From contig JBLWWK010000006.1 of the NCBI GenBank assembly GCA_048267965.1, positions 81,362-145,361 on the forward strand: DNA of 64,000 nt, read 5' to 3'. Positions 37,201 through 44,838 of the stretch are shown here, piece after piece; the stretch's first letter is position 1; each line of letters starts with the position of its first letter. The DNA is from GCA-2705995 sp048267965 (lineage in GTDB: Bacteria > Bacteroidota > Bacteroidia > Flavobacteriales_G > Salibacteraceae). Both the position numbers and the translations under genes were made by a program. A model generated the notes under the pieces. It was given only the letters and a program-made list of their open reading frames with translations. It had not been told where the DNA came from and searched no databases.

Positions 37201-38549
37201 TTCTTCAACAAATCATCGGCCTCTTTGATGATACCATCGTACTGCGCTTGAAGTTCTCCTTGAGCTTTGGCCGCTTTTTGTTCATTGGCTTTGGTAATTT
37301 GCTCTTGTGGATAGCTTTCACTTGGAAGCACACCTTTGGCTTCTTCGTATTTCGCAATCGCTTGGTCGAACTGTTCGTTTTTTAGTAAATCGTCAGCCTC
37401 TTTGATGATACCATCGTATTGCGCTTGCTTTTCGGCCTGAGCTGCCTGTTCTGCAGCAGCCGTTTTTTGCTGTTTGGCAACGTCAATTTGCGTTTTAGGA
37501 TACGATTCGCTTGGTTTCACCTTGCTAGCTTCTTGATACTTAGCAATAGCATCATCAAATTTTTGATTTTTCAACAAATCATCCGCTTCTTCAACAATTC
37601 GATTGTATTTCTCGTCTAAAGCCGCTTGCGCTTTTTGTTCTTCTTCTTGTTTCTTTAACTGGTCTGCCTCAGCTATTTTTTCTTTCGGATAAGCTTCGTT
37701 GGGTTTTAAGCGCGAAGCTGCTGAGTATTTTTCTTTGGCATCGTCCCACTTTTTACTGCTTAGTAAATCATCTGCTTCTTTTAGTATGGCTTGGTATTTA
37801 CTATCGAGGGCTTCTTGTTGCTTGCGCTCTTCCTCTTCTTTTTTCTTAACCTCAATTTGCTTTAATTGCTCGGTAGGATAGCTTTCGTCACTTTTGATGC
37901 TTAACGCTGCTTTATAAAGCTGAGTGGCTTGGGTCCAGTTACTAGAAGAAAATGCTTTATCGGCTTCGGCTACTTTTGCATCGTACTTTTGCTTGAGCTC
38001 GGCTGCCTTCTTGGCGGCTTCTGCTTCGGCCATTTTCTTGGCAATTACTTTTATTTTCTCTTTGGGTAAAGCTTCATCGGGCAAGACTTTAGAAGCGTTT
38101 TCGTAGGCTGTTTTGGCTTCGGCTAGTTTATCTTTTGAAAAGAGGTTGTCGGCATCAGCCATCAACTTATCGTATTGCTCTTGTTTTTCGGCCATTTTGG
38201 CTTTTTCTTCGAGCTGATCGGCTAAGCGAATTTGCCGTGTTGGATAATCTCGATCGGGGAAGATCTTACTCATCGCTTTGAAGGTTTCGCGCGCTTTATC
38301 GTATTTCTCGCCCTTCATGTAACCGTCTGCCTTTGATTTCAGGCTTTCGTATTCTTTTTCTTTTTTCTCTTCGGCTTCCTTTTTTTCGGCTTCCGATTCT
38401 AATTCGGCACCAATGCTGTTGAGAATATCTTCTTCACTTTGGGCATAGACCGAATTAGGAAAAATGGATCCTACAGCAATACATAAAAAAACCACAATAA
38501 GCATATTGTGGATACCAGAAAGGTGGCATGAACGCTGAAATAGATTCAA
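34281..38549 (-). CDS. Giant exported TPR-like tandem-repeat protein
   Basis: 1422 residues; an export signal ends near SVYAQ (residue 37), and an internal start at M16 is possible. About 19 units of 59-66 residues follow, each of the form Y..II.EAD.LL....FD.AI.KY.EA..L.P.E.YP..QI. Six or seven central units are nearly identical; DNA between about 36350 and 37600 repeats with a 177-base period. Ala/Glu/Lys-rich coiled-coil linkers join them. The C-terminus (about 1355-1422) is a separate conserved domain with KYPSGISHEEYDDGQ and WGAEFFFLNGKQI. It is probably periplasmic or surface scaffolding. An iterated-word copy at 34957 falls in unit 18. Confidence 0.88.
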   Translation of the reverse strand: MNLFQRSCHLSGIHNMLIVVFLCIAVGSIFPNSVYAQSEEDILNSIGAELESEAEKKEAEEKKEKEYESLKSKADGYMKGEKYDKARETFKAMSKIFPDRDYPTRQIRLADQLEEKAKMAEKQEQYDKLMADADNLFSKDKLAEAKTAYENASKVLPDEALPKEKIKVIAKKMAEAEAAKKAAELKQKYDAKVAEADKAFSSSNWTQATQLYKAALSIKSDESYPTEQLKQIEVKKKEEEERKQQEALDSKYQAILKEADDLLSSKKWDDAKEKYSAASRLKPNEAYPKEKIAEADQLKKQEEEQKAQAALDEKYNRIVEEADDLLKNQKFDDAIAKYQEASKVKPSESYPKTQIDVAKQQKTAAAEQAAQAEKQAQYDGIIKEADDLLKNEQFDQAIAKYEEAKGVLPSESYPQEQITKANEQKAAKAQGELQAQYDGIIKEADDLLKNQQFDDAIAKYQEASKVKPDESYPKTQIDVAKQQKTAAAEEAAQAEKQAQYDGIIKEADDLLKNEQFDQAIVKYEEAKGVLPSESYPQEQITKANEQKAAKAQGELQAQYDGIIKEADDLLKSEQFDQAIAKYEEAKGVLPSESYPQEQITKANELKAAKAQGELQAQYDGIIKEADDFLKSEQFDQAIAKYEEAKGVLPSESYPQEQITKANEQKAAKAQGELQAQYDGIIKEADDFLKSEQFDQAISKYEEAKRILPTENYPAEQITKANELKAAAASQKEQAEKQAEYETIIAGADELFNSGDFEGSIAKYQEAQAVLPNETYPQEQIAKANEGLTQLQNQKAEAEQLEAAYATAMETGTAAMTSEDFAGAIAAFKEATKLKKDSQEAKDKLQEAEIALQQFESQQKAADKAAKEEEKKREEYNEIITKADAEFAAGEFTSAISMYKQAQTLFPEEAYPGTQIAAADAAIAEKELAAQKEREAEAAAKDAEEKQYQDLLTQGDQAKDNQEYQAAIGFYQQAAALKPDAEIPATKIETVNTLIAQAEEEQRLAAEKEAELAAKNKEFDNKIAQGNQALERNEFTEAISLFNQAKSIDPNSTIPADRIAKAEEAMQAAADAEEQAELAEQERLEAIEEQYSSLIGEAELLVQQKNYFDAIAKFEEAKAVKPTAMGPQERIDHVRRLIRKEEEEKRKAEEAIQAQQQLEQGFKKALEEGDAALAANDFVKAKNAYRRAQQLKLDDPVPTEKLAKAEELQAAYEAAEAERKAQEEAERKAAAEAQAKAEQQQKAYDEAIEEANRFFNAKEYDQAAAGYLKASDIKPEMEYPKSQLAEIARLRKEQEAEQAKQREIAQKKREAEEAARKKAEEERKKKAAEAKKAAEERANKAREDRIKRYQELQPEALAAKYPSGISHEEYDDGQRKVKKSTIVENGQGRQLMRYKYPWGAEFFFLNGKQITKDAYYWNMRKYR
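36350..37600 (-). repeat. Coding tandem repeat, 177-base unit
   Basis: The phrase AAGTTC(T/G)CCTTGAGC recurs at 36531, 36708 and 36885, exactly 177 bases apart, and again near 37250 with an interposed longer variant (unit with AAAEQAAQAEKQAQ linker). Units differ by few bases, so copy number is likely to vary by slippage or recombination. Confidence 0.85.
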
Positions 38550-38670
38550 ATGATTGATAATTTACGGTTGCTGCGCTAATATATAAATTAACCCAGCGTT
38601 ACTCAAAGGTAAAATCTGCACATTTTATTTTTTTATTTTTTCTAAACGGTCAATTATTTGAATTAAAAAT

Positions 38671-38678
38671 TACTTTCG
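38671..38678 (+). promoter_or_regulatory. Possible -7 box (TACTTTCG)
   Basis: A one-mismatch version of TAnnTTTG, 15 bases before ATG 38694. If it is used, translation more likely begins at the later ATG codons 38715 or 38763. Confidence 0.3.
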
Positions 38679-38693
38679 CGCAGTTATTCCCCA

Positions 38694-39365
38694 ATGGGAA
38701 TTAGTTGGTTTCACATGTCGACTTTAGGCAACTTATCGGCTCTCCAGGAGCGCGCGATAGGAATGGAACAACTATCAGATCAGTTGTTCAATAAGGGATT
38801 TGGAGTTTGGGATAATTTTATTTCTCAATCTCTGGTTTCGGATCTGAGTAAATTAGCCCAACAGCTATACCAAAACAACTGCTTTAAAAAGGCAGGTGTT
38901 GGCACATCTTACATGAATACAATCGATAAAAGTGTAAGAGGTGATCACATTTATTGGATTGATCAACATTCTGAGCATTCTGCTATTCAAAACTTTGTGT
39001 TTCAGCTCAACGATTTGTTGAGTTACTTGAATCAGCAATGCTATGCGGGTGTGAGAGATTTTGAGATGCATTTTGCCCTTTATCCGGTAGGAACGCATTA
39101 CGAAAAACACATTGATCAACTTCAAATCAATGGTCAACGCATGTTCAGTGTTATTTGTTATTTGAATGAAGATTGGGTTCCTACCGATGGTGGATGCTTG
39201 CAGCTTTATTTAGAAAACGAAACGTTATCGATTGAGCCGATTGGTGGTAGATTGGTGATTTTTAAAAGTGACCAACTTCCACACGAGGTATTGACCACTA
39301 ACAGCGAACGAGTTGCACTTACTGGATGGCTGCTTAACCAGCCAAAAACACTCACTTTTGTTTAA
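38694..39365 (+). CDS. 2-oxoglutarate/Fe(II) oxygenase (prolyl-4-hydroxylase type)
   Basis: Up to 223 residues; conserved sequence begins near MEQLSDQLF, so the ATG at 38763 may be the real start. The double-stranded beta-helix iron ligands are visible as HYEKHID (His-x-Asp), a distal His in LPHEV and the 2-oxoglutarate Arg in ERVALTGW. The substrate may be a prolyl or other residue in a protein. It lies 26 bases before the arginine decarboxylase gene in the same direction, so it could be co-transcribed. Two copies of the iterated word lie within it (39086, 39176). Confidence 0.88.
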   Translation: MGISWFHMSTLGNLSALQERAIGMEQLSDQLFNKGFGVWDNFISQSLVSDLSKLAQQLYQNNCFKKAGVGTSYMNTIDKSVRGDHIYWIDQHSEHSAIQNFVFQLNDLLSYLNQQCYAGVRDFEMHFALYPVGTHYEKHIDQLQINGQRMFSVICYLNEDWVPTDGGCLQLYLENETLSIEPIGGRLVIFKSDQLPHEVLTTNSERVALTGWLLNQPKTLTFV

Positions 39366-39391
39366 CTTTCTCTGAAAATTATTCTTAATCA

Positions 39392-40786
39392 ATGAAAAAC
39401 AAGTATGTAGATCTTATTGAGCAAACTTTTGAGTTTCCTGCTTTTGAGTTTGGGTTGAATAAAAACCAATTGACGTACCACGACTTGCCATTAATGGACT
39501 TGGTGGAGCAATACGGTACACCTTTAAAATTTACTTATTTACCTTCTATTTCTTCTCAAATTCAACGAGCCAAAGTTTGGTTTCGTGATGCTATGGAAAA
39601 AGTGGACTATCAGAGCGACTATTTCTATTGCTATTGTACAAAAAGCTCGCATTTTGAGCCAGTACTTTCTGAAGCACTCAAAAACGATATTCAAATTGAA
39701 ACCTCATCGGCTTTTGATATCAATATTGTTGAAGCCCTTTACAAACAGGGTAAGCTAACCAAAAGCACCTTCATTATCTGCAATGGCTACAAGCCCGATT
39801 ATTATTTAGAAAGTATTGCGCGCTTAATTAATAACGGATTTGAAAACGTATACCCTGTTATTGACAACTATGCCGAGCTAGAAAAGCTAGAAAAGATGGT
39901 TGAGGGCAATTTCGAAGTAGGTATTCGAATTGCTTCTGAAGAAGAACCCAAATTTGAGTTTTATACTTCTCGCTTAGGTATTGGTTATAAAGACATTGTG
40001 CCGTGGTACAAAGAGAAAATTGCGAATAATCCGAAAGTGAAGTTAAAAATGCTTCATTTCTTTATCAATACCGGAATTAGAGACAACGCCTATTACTGGA
40101 GTGAATTGCACAAATGTTTAGGTGTATACACCAGCCTTAAAAAGATTTGTCCTGATTTAGATTCGTTAGATATTGGCGGTGGCTTCCCGATTAAAAATTC
40201 ATTGAATTTCAATTTCGATTATCAATACATTATTGAAGAAATTGTGCGACAGATCAAAATCACTTGCAACGAGCACAACTTGAAAGAGCCTCATATTTTC
40301 ACCGAATTTGGCTCGTTTACTGTGGGCGAATCTGGCGGAGCTATCTTCAAGATTCTTTCTCAAAAACAACAAAACGATCGTGAAAAGTGGAACATCATCA
40401 ACTCTTCGTTTATGACTACCCTGCCCGATTCTTGGGCCATTAATAAGCGATTTATATTGTTGGCGATAAATCGATGGAATCAGCAGTACGAACGTGTTTT
40501 GCTAGGCGGCTTAACCTGTGATTCTGACGACTATTACAATTCTGAGCAACATGTAAATGCTATTTACTTGCCGCTATATAAAAAAGACGAGCCCCTTTAC
40601 ATTGGCTTTTTCGGAACGGGCGCTTACCAAGAATCGGTTGGCGGATATGGAGGAATTCAACATTGCCTTACACCTGCTCCTAAACACATTTTAATTCAAC
40701 GCAACGAGAAGGGCGAATTAGAAACCCAATTGTTTGCGCAAGAACAAACGCACGAAAGCATGTTATCAATTTTAGGCTATGAATAA
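39392..40786 (+). CDS. speA: Biosynthetic arginine decarboxylase (PLP, fold III)
   Basis: 464 residues, cytosolic, converts arginine to agmatine. PLP lysine K84 in CYCTKSSHF, the phosphate-binding DIGGGFPI (about 253-260), and VLLGGLTCDSDDYY near the dimer active site. It is the Bacteroidota form, shorter than E. coli SpeA. Its stop overlaps the agmatinase start by 8 bases (operon speA-speB-DHS-like). The neighbouring agmatinase supports the arginine rather than diaminopimelate or lysine specificity. Confidence 0.88.
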   Translation: MKNKYVDLIEQTFEFPAFEFGLNKNQLTYHDLPLMDLVEQYGTPLKFTYLPSISSQIQRAKVWFRDAMEKVDYQSDYFYCYCTKSSHFEPVLSEALKNDIQIETSSAFDINIVEALYKQGKLTKSTFIICNGYKPDYYLESIARLINNGFENVYPVIDNYAELEKLEKMVEGNFEVGIRIASEEEPKFEFYTSRLGIGYKDIVPWYKEKIANNPKVKLKMLHFFINTGIRDNAYYWSELHKCLGVYTSLKKICPDLDSLDIGGGFPIKNSLNFNFDYQYIIEEIVRQIKITCNEHNLKEPHIFTEFGSFTVGESGGAIFKILSQKQQNDREKWNIINSSFMTTLPDSWAINKRFILLAINRWNQQYERVLLGGLTCDSDDYYNSEQHVNAIYLPLYKKDEPLYIGFFGTGAYQESVGGYGGIQHCLTPAPKHILIQRNEKGELETQLFAQEQTHESMLSILGYE

Positions 40787-41651
40787 TACATCTCAAACAT
40801 ACGCGGGCATTCCTGAAGAATTGGCACAACTCGAAACAGCTAAGATTGCCCTTATTCCTGTTCCTTATGATGGAACCAGTACTTGGATTAAAGGAGCTGA
40901 CAAAGGTCCTGATGCCTTTTTAGAAGCGTCTGAGAATATGGAGTTATACGATATCGAAACCGATTCTGAGGTGTATTTAAAGGGAGTCTACTTGGCCGAT
41001 GCTATTACAGAAGACGAATCTCCTGAGAAAATGGTAGATGCGGTGCACCAAGCCGCTTTGAGTTATCTAAAGCAAGGCAAATTTGTAACCCTTTTTGGTG
41101 GTGAACATTCGATCTCAATTGGTTCTCTTCGCGCGTTTCGTGAGCATTTTGGGGAAATCACTGTGGTGCAAATAGATGCGCACGCAGATTTACGCCCCAC
41201 CTACCACGGCTCTGCATGCAATCACGCTTGTGCATTGTACGAATCGTCAAAAAAAGACAACCTTATTCAAATAGGCATTCGCTCAATGGATATTGAAGAA
41301 ACGGCCCACACGAATTACGACCAATGCTATTTTGCACACGAAATTGTAGGTAAGAAAAAATGGATTAAAAAGGCCGTAAACCAATGTACCGATAAGGTGT
41401 TTGTTACCATCGATTTAGATGCTTTTGATTCGGGAATTATGCCCGGAACTGGAACCCCTGAGCCGGGTGGTTTAGATTGGCATCTTGTGATGAAATTCTT
41501 GAAGAAATTGGCTCAAAACAAGCAAATTGTTGGTTTTGATATTGTTGAATTAGCACCGCTAGAAAACAATAAATCTTCTAACTTTTTGGCTGCAAAACTT
41601 TATTACAAATTATTAAGCTTCATCTTTAAATACAATACTGAACATGAGTAA
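40779..41651 (+). CDS. speB: Agmatinase (ureohydrolase family)
   Basis: 290 residues, splits agmatine to putrescine and urea with two Mn2+. Metal motifs GGEHSIS (about 108-114), DAHADLR (about 129-135) and DLDAFDSGIMPGTGTPEPGG (about 210-229) are intact. It overlaps both neighbours, so translation is coupled. Together with the upstream decarboxylase it makes putrescine. Confidence 0.93.
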   Translation: MNNTSQTYAGIPEELAQLETAKIALIPVPYDGTSTWIKGADKGPDAFLEASENMELYDIETDSEVYLKGVYLADAITEDESPEKMVDAVHQAALSYLKQGKFVTLFGGEHSISIGSLRAFREHFGEITVVQIDAHADLRPTYHGSACNHACALYESSKKDNLIQIGIRSMDIEETAHTNYDQCYFAHEIVGKKKWIKKAVNQCTDKVFVTIDLDAFDSGIMPGTGTPEPGGLDWHLVMKFLKKLAQNKQIVGFDIVELAPLENNKSSNFLAAKLYYKLLSFIFKYNTEHE

Positions 41652-42621
41652 CGTAGGACCCGTACGCACGTACATCACAGAACATTACAAGCACTTTAAT
41701 GCGGCCGCTTTAATTGATGCTGCTCAAGGGTATGAAACCCATTTAGCTGAAGGTGGAAAAATGATGGTAACTCTTGCAGGAGCCATGAGTACTGCCGAAT
41801 TAGGTAAATCGTTAGCCGAAATGATTCGCCAAGATAAGATTGCCATCATTTCATGTACTGGTGCCAACTTAGAAGAAGACTTAATGAATTTGGTGGCGCA
41901 TTCTCATTACAAACGCGTTCCTAACTACCGTGATTTAACACCTCAACAAGAGTGGGATTTACTAGAAAAAGGGTTGAACCGTGTTACCGATACGTGTATT
42001 CCAGAAGAAGAAGCGTTTAGAAGATTGCAAAAACACATTTACCAACGTTGGAAAACAGCTGAAGACAACAACGAACGTTATTTTCCGCATGAATACATGT
42101 ACCAGATGTTGCTTTCTGGTGAACTGGAGCAGTATTACGAAATTGATCCTAAAAACAGTTGGATGTTAGCGGCTGCAGAAAAGAACCTTCCTATAGTTGT
42201 TCCCGGATGGGAAGATTCTACCATGGGAAACATCTTTGCTTCGTATTGCATGAAACAAGAATTGGTTCCTTCTACCGTAAAATCAGGAATTGAGTACATG
42301 ACTTACCTAGCCGATTATTACGTGAAAAATTCGGAAGGAAAAGGAATTGGATTTTTTCAAATTGGTGGCGGTATAGCAGGTGATTTTCCTATTTGTGTAG
42401 TACCCATGTTATACCAAGATATGGAAATGGAAAGCATTCCGTTTTGGAGTTATTTCTGTCAAATTTCTGACTCTACCACAAGTTACGGATCGTATTCTGG
42501 CGCGGTTCCTAACGAAAAAATCACATGGGGAAAACTAGATATAGATACACCTAAATTTATTGTAGAATCAGATGCTACGATTGTAGCTCCCTTGATTTTT
42601 GCTTACTTGTTGAACTGGTAA
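41644..42621 (+). CDS. Deoxyhypusine-synthase-like protein, probable homospermidine synthase
   Basis: 325 residues of the deoxyhypusine synthase family. The catalytic lysine equivalent is K297 in TWGKLDID, and SYGSYSGAVPNE is the NAD/spermidine-site segment. Bacteria lack eIF5A, and bacterial members next to polyamine genes are thought to make sym-homospermidine from putrescine; the operon with speA and speB supports that reading. It overlaps the agmatinase gene by 8 bases. Confidence 0.88.
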   Translation: MSNVGPVRTYITEHYKHFNAAALIDAAQGYETHLAEGGKMMVTLAGAMSTAELGKSLAEMIRQDKIAIISCTGANLEEDLMNLVAHSHYKRVPNYRDLTPQQEWDLLEKGLNRVTDTCIPEEEAFRRLQKHIYQRWKTAEDNNERYFPHEYMYQMLLSGELEQYYEIDPKNSWMLAAAEKNLPIVVPGWEDSTMGNIFASYCMKQELVPSTVKSGIEYMTYLADYYVKNSEGKGIGFFQIGGGIAGDFPICVVPMLYQDMEMESIPFWSYFCQISDSTTSYGSYSGAVPNEKITWGKLDIDTPKFIVESDATIVAPLIFAYLLNW

Positions 42622-42634
42622 TTTCTTTGAAAGG

Positions 42635-42940
42635 ATGGAAAAAAAACGTTCTATTATCGATTACAGCAAACTTACCGAAGAGGTATTAGCGGCTGTGAAC
42701 AAAAAATATCCTTACGGTTGGGACGACACCGATATTGTGAAGTTTAAAACAGCTAAGGGAGATCAGATAAAAGCTATTCCTATTGAGATGGATGATGCTA
42801 GCTACTTGGTAAAAGTGGGGCAGCATTTAGAAGATCGTTTAGAAGAGTATCTAGAAGATGAAGAAAATGATTCTGAAAGCGATTCTGATGATATGGACGA
42901 TAGCTTTTCTGGTGATGACGACCTAGAAAGTGAAGATTAA
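42635..42940 (+). CDS. Small acidic conserved protein
   Basis: 101 residues. An ordered N-terminal half (EEVLAAVNKKYPYGW, then VKFKTAKGDQIKAIPIEMDD) is followed by a strongly acidic, disordered Asp/Glu/Ser tail. It is 13 bases after the DHS-like gene, so it is probably the last gene of the operon. Related proteins are common in Bacteroidota and sometimes mislabelled as primase. Function unknown. Confidence 0.8.
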   Translation: MEKKRSIIDYSKLTEEVLAAVNKKYPYGWDDTDIVKFKTAKGDQIKAIPIEMDDASYLVKVGQHLEDRLEEYLEDEENDSESDSDDMDDSFSGDDDLESED

Positions 42941-42991
42941 GATAACGGTAACATTTGATGTTGCTTTTAATAGTTTACTTGCGGCCTTACT

Positions 42992-43975
42992 ATGAAACAG
43001 GCCATCTTAAATAACTACAAAGGAGTATTATTGGCGAGTGCAATTGCTTTGGTAGGCATTGTGTTAGGCAATTTTACTCCTTTTATGAGTAAAACCCTTT
43101 CTGCGCTCGCAATCGGAGTGATAATAGGTAATTTCGTAAATATCCCAAAATATTTTTCGACTGGTCTAAAGTTAGCAGAAAAGCAAATTCTCGAATATTC
43201 TATCGTATTAATCGGGTTTGGTTTTCAACTGTCAATGCTCCAAGATTTAGGTGTAACCACTTTTGCAGCCATTGTAATTAGTGTAGTGTTTGTGATTGCC
43301 TTTTCTATGGTGTTGGGCAAAAAAATGGGTTGTAGTCAATCGTTAAGCATCTTGTTAGGAGCCGGAAGTGCTATATGTGGTTCTGCGGCCATTGCAGCTA
43401 CTGCTCCGCTGATTAAAGCCAAAGAAGAAGAAACCGGTTTGTCGTTAGGGATTATCAATTTCTTAGGCTTAATCGGTGTTGTTACTTTCCCATTAATCTC
43501 TATGTTTTTCGATTTTGACGACATGGAAGCAGGCATTCTCATTGGAGGTGTATTGCAATCGTTGGGGCACGTAATGGCATCAGCTTATACACTTGGGCAA
43601 GATGCCGGAGATTATGCGGCCATTGTTAAAATGGCAAGAATTTTATTGATGTTGCCCCTCCTTATTGTTTTCTATTTTTTAGGAAGAAAATCTTCTCAAT
43701 CATCGAAAAGCACCAAAACGAAGGTGGCTTTCCCTTATTTTATTCTCTTTTTTGCAGGAACCGTAATTGTAAGCCAGTTAAATTGGTTATCGCCTTCTAC
43801 AACCACATCACTTGCTAACGCGGGCGATATTCTTTTGTGCGTTTCTATGGCCGCAATTGGATTAAAAATACGCATCAAAGAAATGATTCAAATAAGCGGA
43901 AAGGCTTCTTTACACGGCACCATTGTGTTTTTAGTTCACATTGCCTTCTTCCTTGCGCTTATTTACTTTTTCTAA
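42992..43975 (+). CDS. YeiH-family putative sulfate/anion exporter
   Basis: 327 residues with about ten transmembrane segments. Family motifs SAICGSAAIAATAPLIKAKEEE (given here as position about 126-147, GSAICG then AIAATAP) and VLQSLGHVMASAYTLG. YeiH-like carriers are predicted sulfate or small-anion transporters of the inner membrane. Its stop overlaps the 3' end of the convergent TspO-like gene by 4 bases. Confidence 0.88.
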   Translation: MKQAILNNYKGVLLASAIALVGIVLGNFTPFMSKTLSALAIGVIIGNFVNIPKYFSTGLKLAEKQILEYSIVLIGFGFQLSMLQDLGVTTFAAIVISVVFVIAFSMVLGKKMGCSQSLSILLGAGSAICGSAAIAATAPLIKAKEEETGLSLGIINFLGLIGVVTFPLISMFFDFDDMEAGILIGGVLQSLGHVMASAYTLGQDAGDYAAIVKMARILLMLPLLIVFYFLGRKSSQSSKSTKTKVAFPYFILFFAGTVIVSQLNWLSPSTTTSLANAGDILLCVSMAAIGLKIRIKEMIQISGKASLHGTIVFLVHIAFFLALIYFF

Positions 43976-44772
43976 AATCGTTTTCCTTCTCGAAAAGGTG
44001 TTTCATTGCGGTTGATAAAACCATGCAACGCAGTGGATGCAAAGATGATGATGGCTCCTACCATGGCCGACATAAAAACCATTTCTGATTGATCTACGTT
44101 TTTGATGGCAATTCCGAAAAGTGCCCAAACGCCTACTAAATTCAGTACTCGAGTATTTCTAGTAACGAGCAAGAAAAGATAAACGAGTACAGCTACGGCA
44201 AGCATAATAACGGTCCACGTTTGCGGAGCTAATGCGCCTCCCGTGAAACCAACAGAGGTCAAAAAGGCCGAACTATTGGCAATAAAGGCCGCAATAATCC
44301 ACCCTAAATACAAACTAAACGGCCACTGAATAGCTAAAAAGCTCATTAGCGGAGAATCTTTTAAACACATCTGCTCTTTGATTAAAATGCTGATTAAAGT
44401 CAGCAGCATAGCCAACATAATCAAGAGCGCCATTCCTGGCCTACTATTGAGCCAAACAACAATCCAAATGGCGTTTAATCCATTTAAAAAGGTGAATTGC
44501 TTTAATAATCGGTCAGAAACTAAAGTCTCTCGCTTTCTTAACGCTATAAATATTGAATAGCCTACAAACACCATTAGCGAAAGGTAAATTACTCCCCAAA
44601 TAGAAAACGTATAGCCAGCAGGCGTAAAAAAGTTTTCGTATTTCATAGAGATACTTTTCATGGTTTCTCCTTTAATAAATCCGGTATTTGACAATGCGTT
44701 AATTACAAGCATCACTACAAAGCTGAGTGTGCTAGCTATTAACCAACCTATCGAATTTTTCTTTTGTAACAT
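43972..44772 (-). CDS. TspO/MBR-like membrane protein, long form
   Basis: About 266 residues if the start is the ATG at 44772 (MLQKKNSIGWLIAS); a start 13 codons earlier is open. Seven or eight transmembrane helices; the N-terminal FFTPAGYTFSIWGVIYLSL (partly given) is the TspO signature. Classical TspO has five helices and about 160 residues, so this belongs to the long bacterial group. Role unknown, perhaps tetrapyrrole or stress related by family. It is divergent from the subtilase gene with under 70 bases between starts. Confidence 0.8.
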   Translation of the reverse strand: MLQKKNSIGWLIASTLSFVVMLVINALSNTGFIKGETMKSISMKYENFFTPAGYTFSIWGVIYLSLMVFVGYSIFIALRKRETLVSDRLLKQFTFLNGLNAIWIVVWLNSRPGMALLIMLAMLLTLISILIKEQMCLKDSPLMSFLAIQWPFSLYLGWIIAAFIANSSAFLTSVGFTGGALAPQTWTVIMLAVAVLVYLFLLVTRNTRVLNLVGVWALFGIAIKNVDQSEMVFMSAMVGAIIIFASTALHGFINRNETPFREGKRF

Positions 44773-44838
44773 TTCGTTATCCTTTGCGTTTACTTTGGTT
44801 AACTTCGGCAACTATGTTTTGCCTAACTTAACTATACT

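Noticed and set aside
36350..37600. Regular repeats that might suggest a CRISPR array
   Set aside because: The 177-base period is in frame within one long gene, the units have no unique spacers, and there are no cas genes.
34494..38106. Numerous plus-strand open frames opposite the giant repeat protein
   Set aside because: They are Phe/Leu/Cys-rich antisense readings of Glu/Lys/Ala codons in the real gene.
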